A DNA stretch of 64,000 nt, taken from contig CANMRM010000001.1 of NCBI GenBank assembly GCA_947500295.1, positions 248,001 through 312,000 of the forward strand. Direction: 5' to 3'. Made by a program: the position numbers and the translations under genes. Below the pieces are notes generated by a model. It made no database searches, had not been told where the DNA came from, and was given only the letters and a program-made list of their open reading frames with translations. The DNA comes from an uncultured Kordiimonas sp. Lineage in GTDB: Bacteria; Pseudomonadota; Alphaproteobacteria; Sphingomonadales; Kordiimonadaceae. Positions 1-7,648 of this stretch are shown piece after piece. The number at the start of each line of letters is the position of its first letter. The stretch's first letter is position 1.

Positions 1-503
1 GTACGCAACACCAGTTCTTCCCTGTCCGCCCTGACTATTGTACCGGTTTTTGCGAGGATTTCCCGAAAAATGTCTGCGAGGGCGCTGCGCGGGCCGGGAG
101 TTACGTCCCACAAACTATTTTGGCTGTTCAGCCAGCGCGTCAGAGCGCGAAAGTTGTCGTGACAACGAGCCGCTTCCCAAAATGTGTGCAAAAGCGATTT
201 GATGACAGATTCCAGAGGCAGGTTTGCCGGCAGGGATTCGAGGGCCTTCAGCACACTGTTTTCGATGGTGCGATACGCACTGTCATGCAGCCGATCGAGA
301 ATATCGTCTTTGTCATCAAAGTAGCGATACACAGACCCTACCGGGACGCCGGCTTTCATGGCAATCCGTGTTGTTGTCAGCTCATGAACAGGTACATGTA
401 CCAGGAGTTCGCCGGCTGCTCTCAGAATTGCGGCCTGTCTTTCTTTTGCCCGGGCCTGTTTGGGGGCGGGTTTGTTGTTTTTCACCTGATCTGCTTTGTT
501 CAC
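1..503 (-). CDS. TetR family transcriptional regulator, partial (C-terminus beyond window)
   Basis: The minus strand reads open from a GTG at 503 to the window edge, giving 167 residues without a stop. The N-terminal third is a TetR helix-turn-helix: AAILRAAGELL, then LTTTRIAMKAGVPVGSVYRYFDDKDDIL, with the usual recognition helix and Y-R-Y-F-x-x-K ending. A purine-rich AGGA lies about 8 bases before the GTG. The ligand domain is cut off. It is divergent from the beta-helix/cytochrome pair starting at 633 and shares a promoter region containing palindromes, so it probably represses itself and perhaps that pair. The inducer is unknown. The start codon is a choice among GTGs; the family call is firm. 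Confidence 0.88.
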   Translation of the reverse strand, partial: MNKADQVKNNKPAPKQARAKERQAAILRAAGELLVHVPVHELTTTRIAMKAGVPVGSVYRYFDDKDDILDRLHDSAYRTIENSVLKALESLPANLPLESVIKSLLHTFWEAARCHDNFRALTRWLNSQNSLWDVTPGPRSALADIFREILAKTGTIVRADREELVLR

Positions 504-528
504 TTTCGCATCCTGCCGCTTTTTATCG

Positions 529-565
529 ACTATACTGTCCGGACACAAAAAGTGAAACAGTTTCA
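529..565. promoter_or_regulatory. Divergent regulatory region: tetR promoter with embedded palindromes
   Basis: On the minus strand TTTCAC (557-552) and TATAGT (534-529) are separated by 17 bases, a plausible sigma-70 promoter for the TetR gene. A perfect palindrome TGTCCGGACA (536-545) sits inside the spacer, and a second, TGAAACAGTTTCA (553-565), overlaps the -35 box. A TTGACA at 572-577 could serve the plus-strand gene, but I see no good -10 for it. Placement suggests autorepression; which palindrome the protein binds is inference. Confidence 0.5.
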
Positions 566-632
566 TTTTTATTGACATTGGATAGCTCGTTGCGGCACCT
601 TGCCTGCTGCAAACATTCTTTAGGGGGAAGCT

Positions 633-1874
633 ATGCGCCAAATTGCAGGCCTTTGGATCGTAACATTGATCGCAACAGTGTTTTCTTTTTCCGTTACCGC
701 CCAGACAATTGTTGAGGTGTCGATCGACGGCGACTTTCAGGAAAACCTGCAGGAAGCTCTTATTCTTGCGGAACCAGGTAGTATTATCCAATTGCCTGCC
801 GGGAGGTTTGACCTCAAAACAGCTCTGTCACTTGATGTGCCAAACATAACGGTGCGGGGGGCAGGCATGGAGCAAACTGTGCTGTCTTTCGCTGGTCAGG
901 TTGCAGGATCAGAAGGCTTGCTGGTTACCTCTGATGGTGTGTGGCTCGAAGGCTTTGCGGTGGAAGATACGCCGGGCGATGGCATCAAAGCAAAGGGTGT
1001 GGATCAAATTTCGTTCAAGGATATCCGTGTGGAGTGGACGCGTGGTCCTCATGCGGAAAACGGTGCATACGGTCTTTACCCTGTCGAAAGCAAAAACGTG
1101 CTGATTGATGGTGCACTTGTCAAAGGTGCATCGGACGCCGGCATCTATGTCGGACAAAGCCAACATATTATAGTGCGTAACAGCCGCGCCGAATACAATG
1201 TTGCGGGCATTGAAATCGAAAACAGCTATTATGCGGATGTTTTTGACAATGTCGCGACGTACAACACGGGTGGCATTCTGGTTTTTGACCTGCCCAACCT
1301 GCCACAGATGGGGGGGCATAGTGTCCGTGTGTTCAACAATCGATCGGTAAACAACGACACAGCCAATTTTGCACCCGAAGGCAATATCGTGGCGACCGTG
1401 CCAAAAGGTACCGGCTTGCTGATTATGGCCAACCACAATATCGAAATTTTCGGCAATGAATTTTCGGATAATGCGTCGGTAAATCTTTTGTTGGCAGCCT
1501 ACCCGCGAGAATACAATGACGAAAATTACAATCCCTTACCAAGAGGGATCTATATCCATGGAAATCGCTATGGTCGTGCCGGTTGGGAACCGGACATGGC
1601 GGTGGCGGAGCTGATTGCACCGGCGACGGGTCTGCCGATTCCAGATATCGTCTGGGACGGGGCCGTGGACGGAATATGGTCGGCTTTCTTCGGGCCGGAT
1701 GAGGAAGACCGTATCATCGTCAAGGAAACCGATGGAACCACTTTTGCCAACCTGCAATTTGTCAAAGACCTGATCCTGCCATGGGGAGCTGACGTGAAGA
1801 CAGACCTTTCTGATCACGAAGGGCGGCGGGCACCCATTGAACCGGTACGGCTACCACAGGAAGAAACGGAATAG
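633..1874 (+). CDS. Secreted parallel beta-helix repeat protein
   Basis: 413 residues. The first 23 (MRQIAGLWIVTLIATVFSFSVTA) form a signal peptide, so the product is exported. The body is a right-handed parallel beta-helix of the pectate-lyase/NosD type: repeated short strands with Asn/Gly turns, for example ITVRGAGMEQTVL, VLIDGALVKGASDAGIYVGQS, IIVRNSRAEYNVAGIEIENS and IEIFGNEFSDNAS. A start with AGGGGGAAG nearby is convincing. It is followed after 12 bases by a diheme cytochrome, so the two are one transcription unit. From memory these match a pair of families (TIGR03805/TIGR03806, HNE_0200 type) that recur side by side with unknown function. A carbohydrate or polymer ligand is possible but unproven. 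Confidence 0.85.
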   Translation: MRQIAGLWIVTLIATVFSFSVTAQTIVEVSIDGDFQENLQEALILAEPGSIIQLPAGRFDLKTALSLDVPNITVRGAGMEQTVLSFAGQVAGSEGLLVTSDGVWLEGFAVEDTPGDGIKAKGVDQISFKDIRVEWTRGPHAENGAYGLYPVESKNVLIDGALVKGASDAGIYVGQSQHIIVRNSRAEYNVAGIEIENSYYADVFDNVATYNTGGILVFDLPNLPQMGGHSVRVFNNRSVNNDTANFAPEGNIVATVPKGTGLLIMANHNIEIFGNEFSDNASVNLLLAAYPREYNDENYNPLPRGIYIHGNRYGRAGWEPDMAVAELIAPATGLPIPDIVWDGAVDGIWSAFFGPDEEDRIIVKETDGTTFANLQFVKDLILPWGADVKTDLSDHEGRRAPIEPVRLPQEETE

Positions 1875-1886
1875 GGAAATCCGGGG

Positions 1887-2939
1887 ATGTTTCGAGTACT
1901 CACGGCTATCGCCCTGTTGTCATCTTGTTTTACCGGAGCCGCCTTCGCGTTTCAGGTGAACGACAGTGCCTTGCTGGAAAAGCGGCCGCAGCGACTGCTT
2001 TCAGCCTACGGCTTGTTTGCCGATGCGCCTGCGCAAAACCCAAGTCAGGGTGTCCTGCCCTACGACCTGACGGTGCCCCTGTTCACGGATTACGCCGAGA
2101 AATATCGGTTTGTTTATGTGCCTGAAGGCCGGTCTGCAAGCTATCACGGGCAAGAAGCCTTCGAGTTTCCAGTTGGATCGGTTCTGGTAAAAACATTTGC
2201 CTACCCTGCAGACCTGCGGCAGCCGAACGCTGATATTCGTCTTGTGGAAACCCGCCTGCTTATTCATCAGGAAGATGGCTGGAATGCCTGGACGTATGTC
2301 TGGAACGACGAACAAACGGATGCATCCCTCAAAGTGGCTGGCAAAGTGCTACCGATTGAATTTGTCGATAAAGAAGGCAGGCAACAGTCGATTGACTACA
2401 TCGTCCCAAACAAGAACCAATGCAAAGGGTGCCACACATTTGACCGCGCCTTGACACCCATCGGCCCAAAGGCCCGGAACCTCAACAAGGACTTTCACTA
2501 TGCGGACCAGTCAGCTAATCAGCTGATGATGTGGTCGGAAAAAGGCCTCCTGACGGGGGTGCCATCACTTGGTCAGATAGATGTTTTGCCTGCGATGGAA
2601 GACACGGCGGCCCCGATTGACAAGCGTGCGCGAGCGTATCTTGATATCAACTGCGCTCATTGTCACCGCAGGGAAGGGCCGGGCTCCACATCGGGCCTGT
2701 TTTTGACTTATGGTGAGCAAAACCCAACAGCGTGGGGGCTTAAAAAGAGACCCGTCGCGGCTGGCCGGGGTTCAGGCGGCCTGACGTATGACATAGCGCC
2801 GGGTGACGCCGAAAGCTCAATTCTGTACTACCGCATGGACTCCAGAGACCCGGGCATAATGATGCCGGAAGTGGGCCGCACAATGGTGCATGCGGAAGGG
2901 CTGGATTTGATCAGAGACTGGATCAATCAAATGAAGTAA
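1887..2939 (+). CDS. Periplasmic diheme c-type cytochrome, HNE_0200/SO_2930 family
   Basis: 350 residues with an N-terminal signal peptide (MFRVLTAIALLSSCFTGAAFAF). Two heme c attachment motifs are present: C179-K-G-C-H and C256-A-H-C-H. The region between and the N-terminal half (LLSAYGLFADAPAQNPSQGVLPYDL, LFTDYAEKYRFVYVPEG) match the conserved family that pairs with beta-helix proteins. The C-terminus has the cytochrome-like PGDAESSILYYRM and IMMPEVGR segments. It is an exported electron-transfer or redox-sensing protein; no partner oxidase is encoded nearby. It shares an operon with the beta-helix protein (12-base gap). Family membership is from memory; the physiological role is unknown. 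Confidence 0.85.
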   Translation: MFRVLTAIALLSSCFTGAAFAFQVNDSALLEKRPQRLLSAYGLFADAPAQNPSQGVLPYDLTVPLFTDYAEKYRFVYVPEGRSASYHGQEAFEFPVGSVLVKTFAYPADLRQPNADIRLVETRLLIHQEDGWNAWTYVWNDEQTDASLKVAGKVLPIEFVDKEGRQQSIDYIVPNKNQCKGCHTFDRALTPIGPKARNLNKDFHYADQSANQLMMWSEKGLLTGVPSLGQIDVLPAMEDTAAPIDKRARAYLDINCAHCHRREGPGSTSGLFLTYGEQNPTAWGLKKRPVAAGRGSGGLTYDIAPGDAESSILYYRMDSRDPGIMMPEVGRTMVHAEGLDLIRDWINQMK

Positions 2940-3017
2940 GCCGTCTTCCCATTGACTGCTGCCTCATGTTATTGATCTGGCATAAAAATATCCGCAGTGA
3001 ACAGGCGAGGCGCGAGA

Positions 3018-3800
3018 ATGGTTAAAGTTGGAATACTTGGGTGTATGGGCCGTATGGGTCAGGCACTTGCTTCTGCCGCTACGCAGTCCGAGACACTGTC
3101 GCTGGTTATTGGATCCGAACGAGCCGGGCACGCCCTGATTGGGAAAACCGCACCGGGTAGTGATATCCCGGTAACTGATCAGGCGGATACTGTGTTCGAG
3201 GCTTCAGACCTCGTCATTGATTTCACCCCCCCGGGAGACACAGTTAAACATGCCGCTCTTGCCGAGAAAAAAGGCGTTCGGCTACTGGTTGGAACAACCG
3301 GATTAACCGGGGCCGATGATGCTGCTCTTGACCGCGCTGCTCAATCCGTAGCGATCATGCAGGCGGGCAACTACTCTCTCGGAGTCAATGTGCTTTTGTC
3401 TCTGGTGCGCCAGGCGGCGGCAAGGCTTGATGAAGGCTGGGATATTGAGGTGCTGGAGATGCACCACAAGCAGAAAGTGGACGCGCCTTCTGGCACCGCC
3501 CTGATGCTCGGTGGAGCCGCTGCTGAAGGCCGTGGCAAAGGATTGCCTGAGCTAAGGACGCCAGCGCGTGAAGGCATCACCGGTGAGCGCGAACCAGGCT
3601 CAATAGGGTTTGCGGCGCTGCGTGGGGGCAGTGTGATTGGTGAGCATTCAGTCATCCTTGCAAGTGATAGCGAACGGATTACCCTGTCGCACAGGGCGGA
3701 AAACCGGAACCTATTTGCGGCCGGTGCTGTCCAGGCAGCGGCATGGCTGTCCCGCCAGGGCCCGGGTCGATATCACATGCGCGATGTACTTGGGCTATAG
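3018..3800 (+). CDS. dapB: 4-hydroxy-tetrahydrodipicolinate reductase
   Basis: 260 residues from ATG 3018, chosen over a GTG at 2997 because the family begins right at the nucleotide-binding strand and GAGGCG lies upstream. Residues 5-13 give the dinucleotide loop GILGCMGRM, with GTTG at 92-95. The catalytic and substrate motif EMHHKQKVDAPSGTA (148-161) holds the catalytic His pair and Lys. It catalyses the NAD(P)H-dependent reduction in the diaminopimelate/lysine pathway in the cytoplasm. Length is normal. It stands alone among unrelated genes, with a 39-base gap to the DUF350 gene that could be co-transcribed. Confidence 0.97.
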   Translation: MVKVGILGCMGRMGQALASAATQSETLSLVIGSERAGHALIGKTAPGSDIPVTDQADTVFEASDLVIDFTPPGDTVKHAALAEKKGVRLLVGTTGLTGADDAALDRAAQSVAIMQAGNYSLGVNVLLSLVRQAAARLDEGWDIEVLEMHHKQKVDAPSGTALMLGGAAAEGRGKGLPELRTPAREGITGEREPGSIGFAALRGGSVIGEHSVILASDSERITLSHRAENRNLFAAGAVQAAAWLSRQGPGRYHMRDVLGL

Positions 3801-3839
3801 ACCCTACTATTTTCATAATGCCTGACAAGGAGATTCCCG

Positions 3840-4253
3840 ATGAATGAAGCAATGCTGGCATTGTGGGCCGGGTTACCGGTTTTTCTTGTTCACTCAGCGA
3901 CCAGTTTGCTCATACTTTTTGTTGGTATCGGCATATATATGAAGCTGACCAGACATGACGAGATGGCGCTTATCAGGGCCGGCAACAGCGCAGCAGCCCT
4001 TTCACTCGGGGGGGCGATTGTCGGGTTGGCTTTGCCGCTTGCCTTTTCTTTGGCCGCATCTGTTTCCCTTTGGGATTTGTTGATCTGGGGGGTAGTGGCG
4101 CTGGTGCTTCAACTTGTCGCGTTTCGCCTTGCCGATTTGTTTCTGAAGGACATTTCTGCCCGGATCACAGCGGGCGATATGGCTGCAGCCACATTTCTGG
4201 TGTCAGTCAAGCTCGGCACTGCGCTCATTAATGCTGCAGCGATATCGGGATAA
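3840..4253 (+). CDS. DUF350 (YjfL-like) inner-membrane protein
   Basis: 137 residues, almost all hydrophobic, with four predicted membrane segments arranged as two similar halves. Each half carries the DUF350 signature of small residues: GNSAAALSLGGAIVGLALPL in the first and GDMAAATFLVSVKLGTAL in the second. The family sits in the inner membrane and has no assigned biochemical function. A strong AAGGAG precedes the ATG. The trypsin-like protease gene begins 9 bases after its stop, so the two are probably translated together and may act in one envelope process. Confidence 0.85.
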   Translation: MNEAMLALWAGLPVFLVHSATSLLILFVGIGIYMKLTRHDEMALIRAGNSAAALSLGGAIVGLALPLAFSLAASVSLWDLLIWGVVALVLQLVAFRLADLFLKDISARITAGDMAAATFLVSVKLGTALINAAAISG

Positions 4254-4262
4254 ATTCGGTCC

Positions 4263-5093
4263 ATGCGGCGCCCGCTTGAGTTCACCTTTTATGCAGTTTT
4301 CATCCTGTTTTTCATTCTGCGCTACGCAGGGGAAGAAGACAGGTCACCGCGGCGGCCTGTTTTGGTGCCCAAAAGCCCTGAACAGAGTGTTTTGCTGCCA
4401 GAGGGAGCAACTCTGCCGAGGGATATCAGTTCTTCAGTTGTTGTGGAGATCGAAAACAAAAACCAGGCGAGTGTTGGAACGGCGTTCGCTGTGGATAGCA
4501 CGGGGACATTTGTCAGCGCGCGCCATGTTATTGAAGGCTGTGAAAGCATTTCCCTCGTCCGGGGCCGCCGGATATTGCCCGCACGCCTACAGTCCAAGGC
4601 GAGGAACAGGGATTTTGCCATCCTTCAGGTAGAGGGCGTTAATGTTCAACCGTTTGAACTTGCTTTGAACACGCCTGTCCGCGGCCAAAACGGCTATATG
4701 ATGGGGTATCCACAAGGCAGGCCGGCGGATGTGCGTGCGACTGTGATTGGCGAAACAATCATGAAGTCGCGCGGGCGTTACTCGACACGCGAAAGGGTTG
4801 TCGCCTGGGTTGAGAGGGAACGCAGGCCAGGGTTTGGTGGTTCTCTCGGCGGCATATCGGGAGGTCCAGTTTTCAGCGCAGGTGGGAAAGTGATAGGAAC
4901 AGTTGTCGCCGGTGCCCCGCGTCGTGGGCGGGTTTACACCACCAACCCCGCAATTTTCGAGGAAACCGGATTAATTGCGGAAAACCAGTCCGCCACGTCA
5001 CCTGACACACTGACCAACGAAAACTACGATCAGCAGGCGGACAAATATCGGGCCGCTCTGAGAGTTGCCCAGGTCTATTGTTCAGTACAATAA
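4263..5093 (+). CDS. Membrane-anchored trypsin-like serine protease
   Basis: 276 residues. An N-terminal hydrophobic stretch (residues 6-20) acts as a signal anchor, placing the catalytic domain in the periplasm. The triad is visible: H88 in FVSARHVIEG, D117 in RNRDFAIL and S199 in GGISGGPVF, as in S1/DegP-type peptidases. There is no PDZ domain, unlike DegP. Only 9 bases separate it from the DUF350 gene, with which it forms a likely operon. The substrate is unknown; envelope quality control is an inference from location. Confidence 0.85.
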   Translation: MRRPLEFTFYAVFILFFILRYAGEEDRSPRRPVLVPKSPEQSVLLPEGATLPRDISSSVVVEIENKNQASVGTAFAVDSTGTFVSARHVIEGCESISLVRGRRILPARLQSKARNRDFAILQVEGVNVQPFELALNTPVRGQNGYMMGYPQGRPADVRATVIGETIMKSRGRYSTRERVVAWVERERRPGFGGSLGGISGGPVFSAGGKVIGTVVAGAPRRGRVYTTNPAIFEETGLIAENQSATSPDTLTNENYDQQADKYRAALRVAQVYCSVQ

Positions 5094-5199
5094 CAGAACT
5101 ATGTCTTTGGTTTAATTGTGAAAAAACAAGCCTCGTCTCCTTGTGGACTTTTGTCCCTTCTGATAGCGATAGCCGGGGTTGGTTAGATAGGGGTGTTTC

Positions 5200-5661
5200 A
5201 TGAAACATATATTTCTGGTTCTGACGGCAGTTGCGTGCCTGACATCAACGGCAGTTGCTGAAGAAACAGCGGAAGACGTCATTGTGCAGCTCTTTGATGC
5301 CATGCGTGCCGGTGATGGTGACGCAATCCGTGCCATGGTCGTGGCTGATGCTCGGCTCGACCGTCTGCAGCCGGATGGCACGTTGAGGCAAGGCACTTTT
5401 GATCGCTGGATCAACTGGGTTGGTCAACAAGCTGAAGGTGCCGCCGACGAGCAGATTTTCTCTGTGGAAACACTCTCCCGAACGGATGAGCTCGCCACGG
5501 TCTGGGCGCCCTTCACCATTCGTTACAAAGGCGAACTTGTTGGCTGCGGTGTGAATCAGTTCACTTTGGGTAAAACCGGTAACGGATGGCGCATCCTCTA
5601 CGGTATCGATAAACCAGCGCAGGAAGACTGCGCAACGTTCCGGGAAAACTTTGGGAAATAA
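5200..5661 (+). CDS. Secreted NTF2-like (SnoaL/DUF4440-type) protein
   Basis: 153 residues with a clear signal peptide (MKHIFLVLTAVACLTSTAVAEE). The mature part has the NTF2 fold pattern: an N-terminal helix pair (EDVIVQLFDAMRAGDGDAIRAMV) followed by strands including LATVWAPFTIRYKGELVGCGVNQFTL and WRILYGID. Proteins of this type are often small binding or enzyme-like domains; this one has no recognisable catalytic set. It is preceded by a 106-base gap and converges on the DUF2244 gene. Function unknown. Confidence 0.75.
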   Translation: MKHIFLVLTAVACLTSTAVAEETAEDVIVQLFDAMRAGDGDAIRAMVVADARLDRLQPDGTLRQGTFDRWINWVGQQAEGAADEQIFSVETLSRTDELATVWAPFTIRYKGELVGCGVNQFTLGKTGNGWRILYGIDKPAQEDCATFRENFGK

Positions 5662-5669
5662 ACTGCCGA

Positions 5670-6203
5670 TTAGCGGCTTTTCCATCGCTCAATAGCATTC
5701 CGGATCGCATCCGCGACTTCGCGTCTTTCATGGGGTACCAGAAAGGAGCCCAGTTCGGTGCATTTATTATGGTGCCTGATTGTCAGGATATTGGCATCGC
5801 CGCCAACGACCTGCATGGACACCTTCGCCCAATAGGGTTCAAAGCGGATGCTGGTAAAGCGGCCCGCTGCATCGGACTTGCCGACAATGAGGTCGGTGTC
5901 CGAGAGCTGGACGGTTTCAAAAATACGACCGCGACGGTAACTGAGAAAAAAGGCAAACCAAAGGGCCAATACATCTAGGCCCAGAAACAGAACAACGGGC
6001 CAGGCGCCAACAATCCAGAACCGGATGCCGGCAAGCGTGCATATTGTGATCAGCACCAGCAACAACTTCGAAAAGTGTTCAGGCTTGAGTGATCGTTGCG
6101 GAAAAAGCTTTAGGTCCAGATGGTAAGAGGGAGTTTCGGGTTCACAAGCCTCGGCGCAGCGACCGGCGTCTGCACTCTTATTGTGGCCTTGAACGACTGT
6201 CAT
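5670..6203 (-). CDS. DUF2244 integral membrane protein
   Basis: About 177 residues from ATG 6203; a GTG at 6221 would add six residues and overlap the upstream gene. Features match DUF2244: the PQRSLKPEHF segment, two membrane helices around WIVGAWPVVLFLGLDVLALWFAFFLSYR, then a soluble C-terminal domain with SIRFEPYWAKVSM and a basic tail. The family is common in alphaproteobacteria and lacks an assigned role. Its start lies one base after the stop of the UbiH-like gene, which implies translational coupling. Confidence 0.85.
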   Translation of the reverse strand: MTVVQGHNKSADAGRCAEACEPETPSYHLDLKLFPQRSLKPEHFSKLLLVLITICTLAGIRFWIVGAWPVVLFLGLDVLALWFAFFLSYRRGRIFETVQLSDTDLIVGKSDAAGRFTSIRFEPYWAKVSMQVVGGDANILTIRHHNKCTELGSFLVPHERREVADAIRNAIERWKSR

Positions 6204-6204
6204 G

Positions 6205-7443
6205 TTATCGAACCAGTTCACCCTGAAGAAGCTTTGGTAACTCGCCGATTGTACCGCGTGCGTGGGACATAAAAAAGTTTTTCAGGGGTGGTATTTGCTC
6301 AACGACCGCCAACCCGGCGTCTCTCGCCATCCGGATGACGGAAACATCATTGGAGAACAGGCGGTTCAGGATGTCAGTAACGCTGATCAGTGCGGCATTG
6401 TCGGCATGGCGCCATCTGCTGTAGGTATCGAGTGTTTGGTTGGAACCAATATCGAGCCCTACGGTATTTGCGTCAGTAATTACCTGCACAAGTGCCGCCA
6501 CATCTCGCAGGCCAAGGTTCAATCCCTGCCCGGCAATAGGATGAATGCCGTGCGCTGCGTCCCCGACAATAACCAGCCGTGTATCTGTGTAATTGTCTGC
6601 ATACTGCAAGCTGAGCGGGTAAGCCCAGCGCCCGCCAACTGGCGTAACGTTTCCCAGAAAATCACCCACCCTTCGCTGGACCTCAGCCTGGAAAGCGCGG
6701 TCAGAAAGCTGCATGACGGTATCAACCAGATGGCTTTTTTCCGTCCAGACAAGCGAAGACCGGTTGCCGGTCAAAGGCAGGATCGCAAACGGGCCGGACG
6801 GTAAAAACCGCTCGTGAGCAATGCCCTGGTGGCTAATGTCGTGCTCAATCGAACACACAATTCCATGTTGTTGGTATTCAAATGTTGAAATGGGAATGTC
6901 TGCGTTTTTACGAACCATGCTTCCGCGGCCGTCCGCACCCAGAAGGAGCCGTGCCGAAATCTCGGCACCGCTGGCAAGCTGAATGGCGGCTGAGTCAGGC
7001 GTGCGGTCAATTGAACTGACACTTTCTTCCAGAAACAGGTGGATATTTTCGAGCTCTTCGACGCGCTGATAAAGCGCCAGCCGTGTGTGCCGGTTCTCGA
7101 CCATGTGCCCGAGCGGGCCGTCACCCAACGCTTTATGATCAAAATGAAGATGCATCAGGGAAGGGCCATCAGACACCCGGATCTCGTTGATCGGTTGGGA
7201 AAAAGGCTCCATATGCTTCCAGATACCCAGTGCATCGAGCATCCGGCATGTGGCATAGGCCAGCGCACTTGATCGACCGTCATACTCTACCGCCGTCAGG
7301 TCACCTTTGGGTGCCTTGTCCACGACAGCAACGTCAAAACCATGACGCGCAAGCCCAATCGCGGCAGTCAGGCCAACCAGGCCACCGCCAACGATGGCGA
7401 CGTCGAAGGACAACCTCTTGTGTGATGTGGTCGAGCTGTTCAT
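6205..7443 (-). CDS. UbiH/UbiF/COQ6-family FAD-dependent hydroxylase
   Basis: 412 residues. The N-terminal FAD-binding Rossmann loop is VAIVGGGLVGLTAAIGLARHG (ADP-binding GxGxxG), and the second FAD motif is VIVGDAAHGIHPIAGQGLN near residue 290, followed by GLRDVAALVQV, which is typical of the family. It hydroxylates the ubiquinone ring using O2 and NAD(P)H; whether it acts at C1, C5 or C6 cannot be told from sequence alone. Its position next to ftsK-lolA-xthA is a common alphaproteobacterial arrangement. The DUF2244 gene follows directly. Confidence 0.92.
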   Translation of the reverse strand: MNSSTTSHKRLSFDVAIVGGGLVGLTAAIGLARHGFDVAVVDKAPKGDLTAVEYDGRSSALAYATCRMLDALGIWKHMEPFSQPINEIRVSDGPSLMHLHFDHKALGDGPLGHMVENRHTRLALYQRVEELENIHLFLEESVSSIDRTPDSAAIQLASGAEISARLLLGADGRGSMVRKNADIPISTFEYQQHGIVCSIEHDISHQGIAHERFLPSGPFAILPLTGNRSSLVWTEKSHLVDTVMQLSDRAFQAEVQRRVGDFLGNVTPVGGRWAYPLSLQYADNYTDTRLVIVGDAAHGIHPIAGQGLNLGLRDVAALVQVITDANTVGLDIGSNQTLDTYSRWRHADNAALISVTDILNRLFSNDVSVIRMARDAGLAVVEQIPPLKNFFMSHARGTIGELPKLLQGELVR

Positions 7444-7648
7444 GGTTTCTGTCTATGATGGTGCGCACCAACTGTCCAGCGCCAAGCTGTCGCAGTCGTT
7501 CATGCCAGCTTATTTTTTGCCACAGAAATGCCGCTCTTGTCCTTGAGGCTTATTGAGCATTAAAGTGGGTGTGAACAAGAAAAGAACGTCGATCCTCAGA
7601 GGCGCGCTGCGCACCAAAACTCTGAAGGTGATATAGAGGGCAGGATTT

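Noticed and set aside
120-715. Two plus-strand open frames (120-575 and 224-715)
   Set aside because: They lie opposite the TetR gene and its promoter, have no recognisable domains and overlap the clear beta-helix gene.
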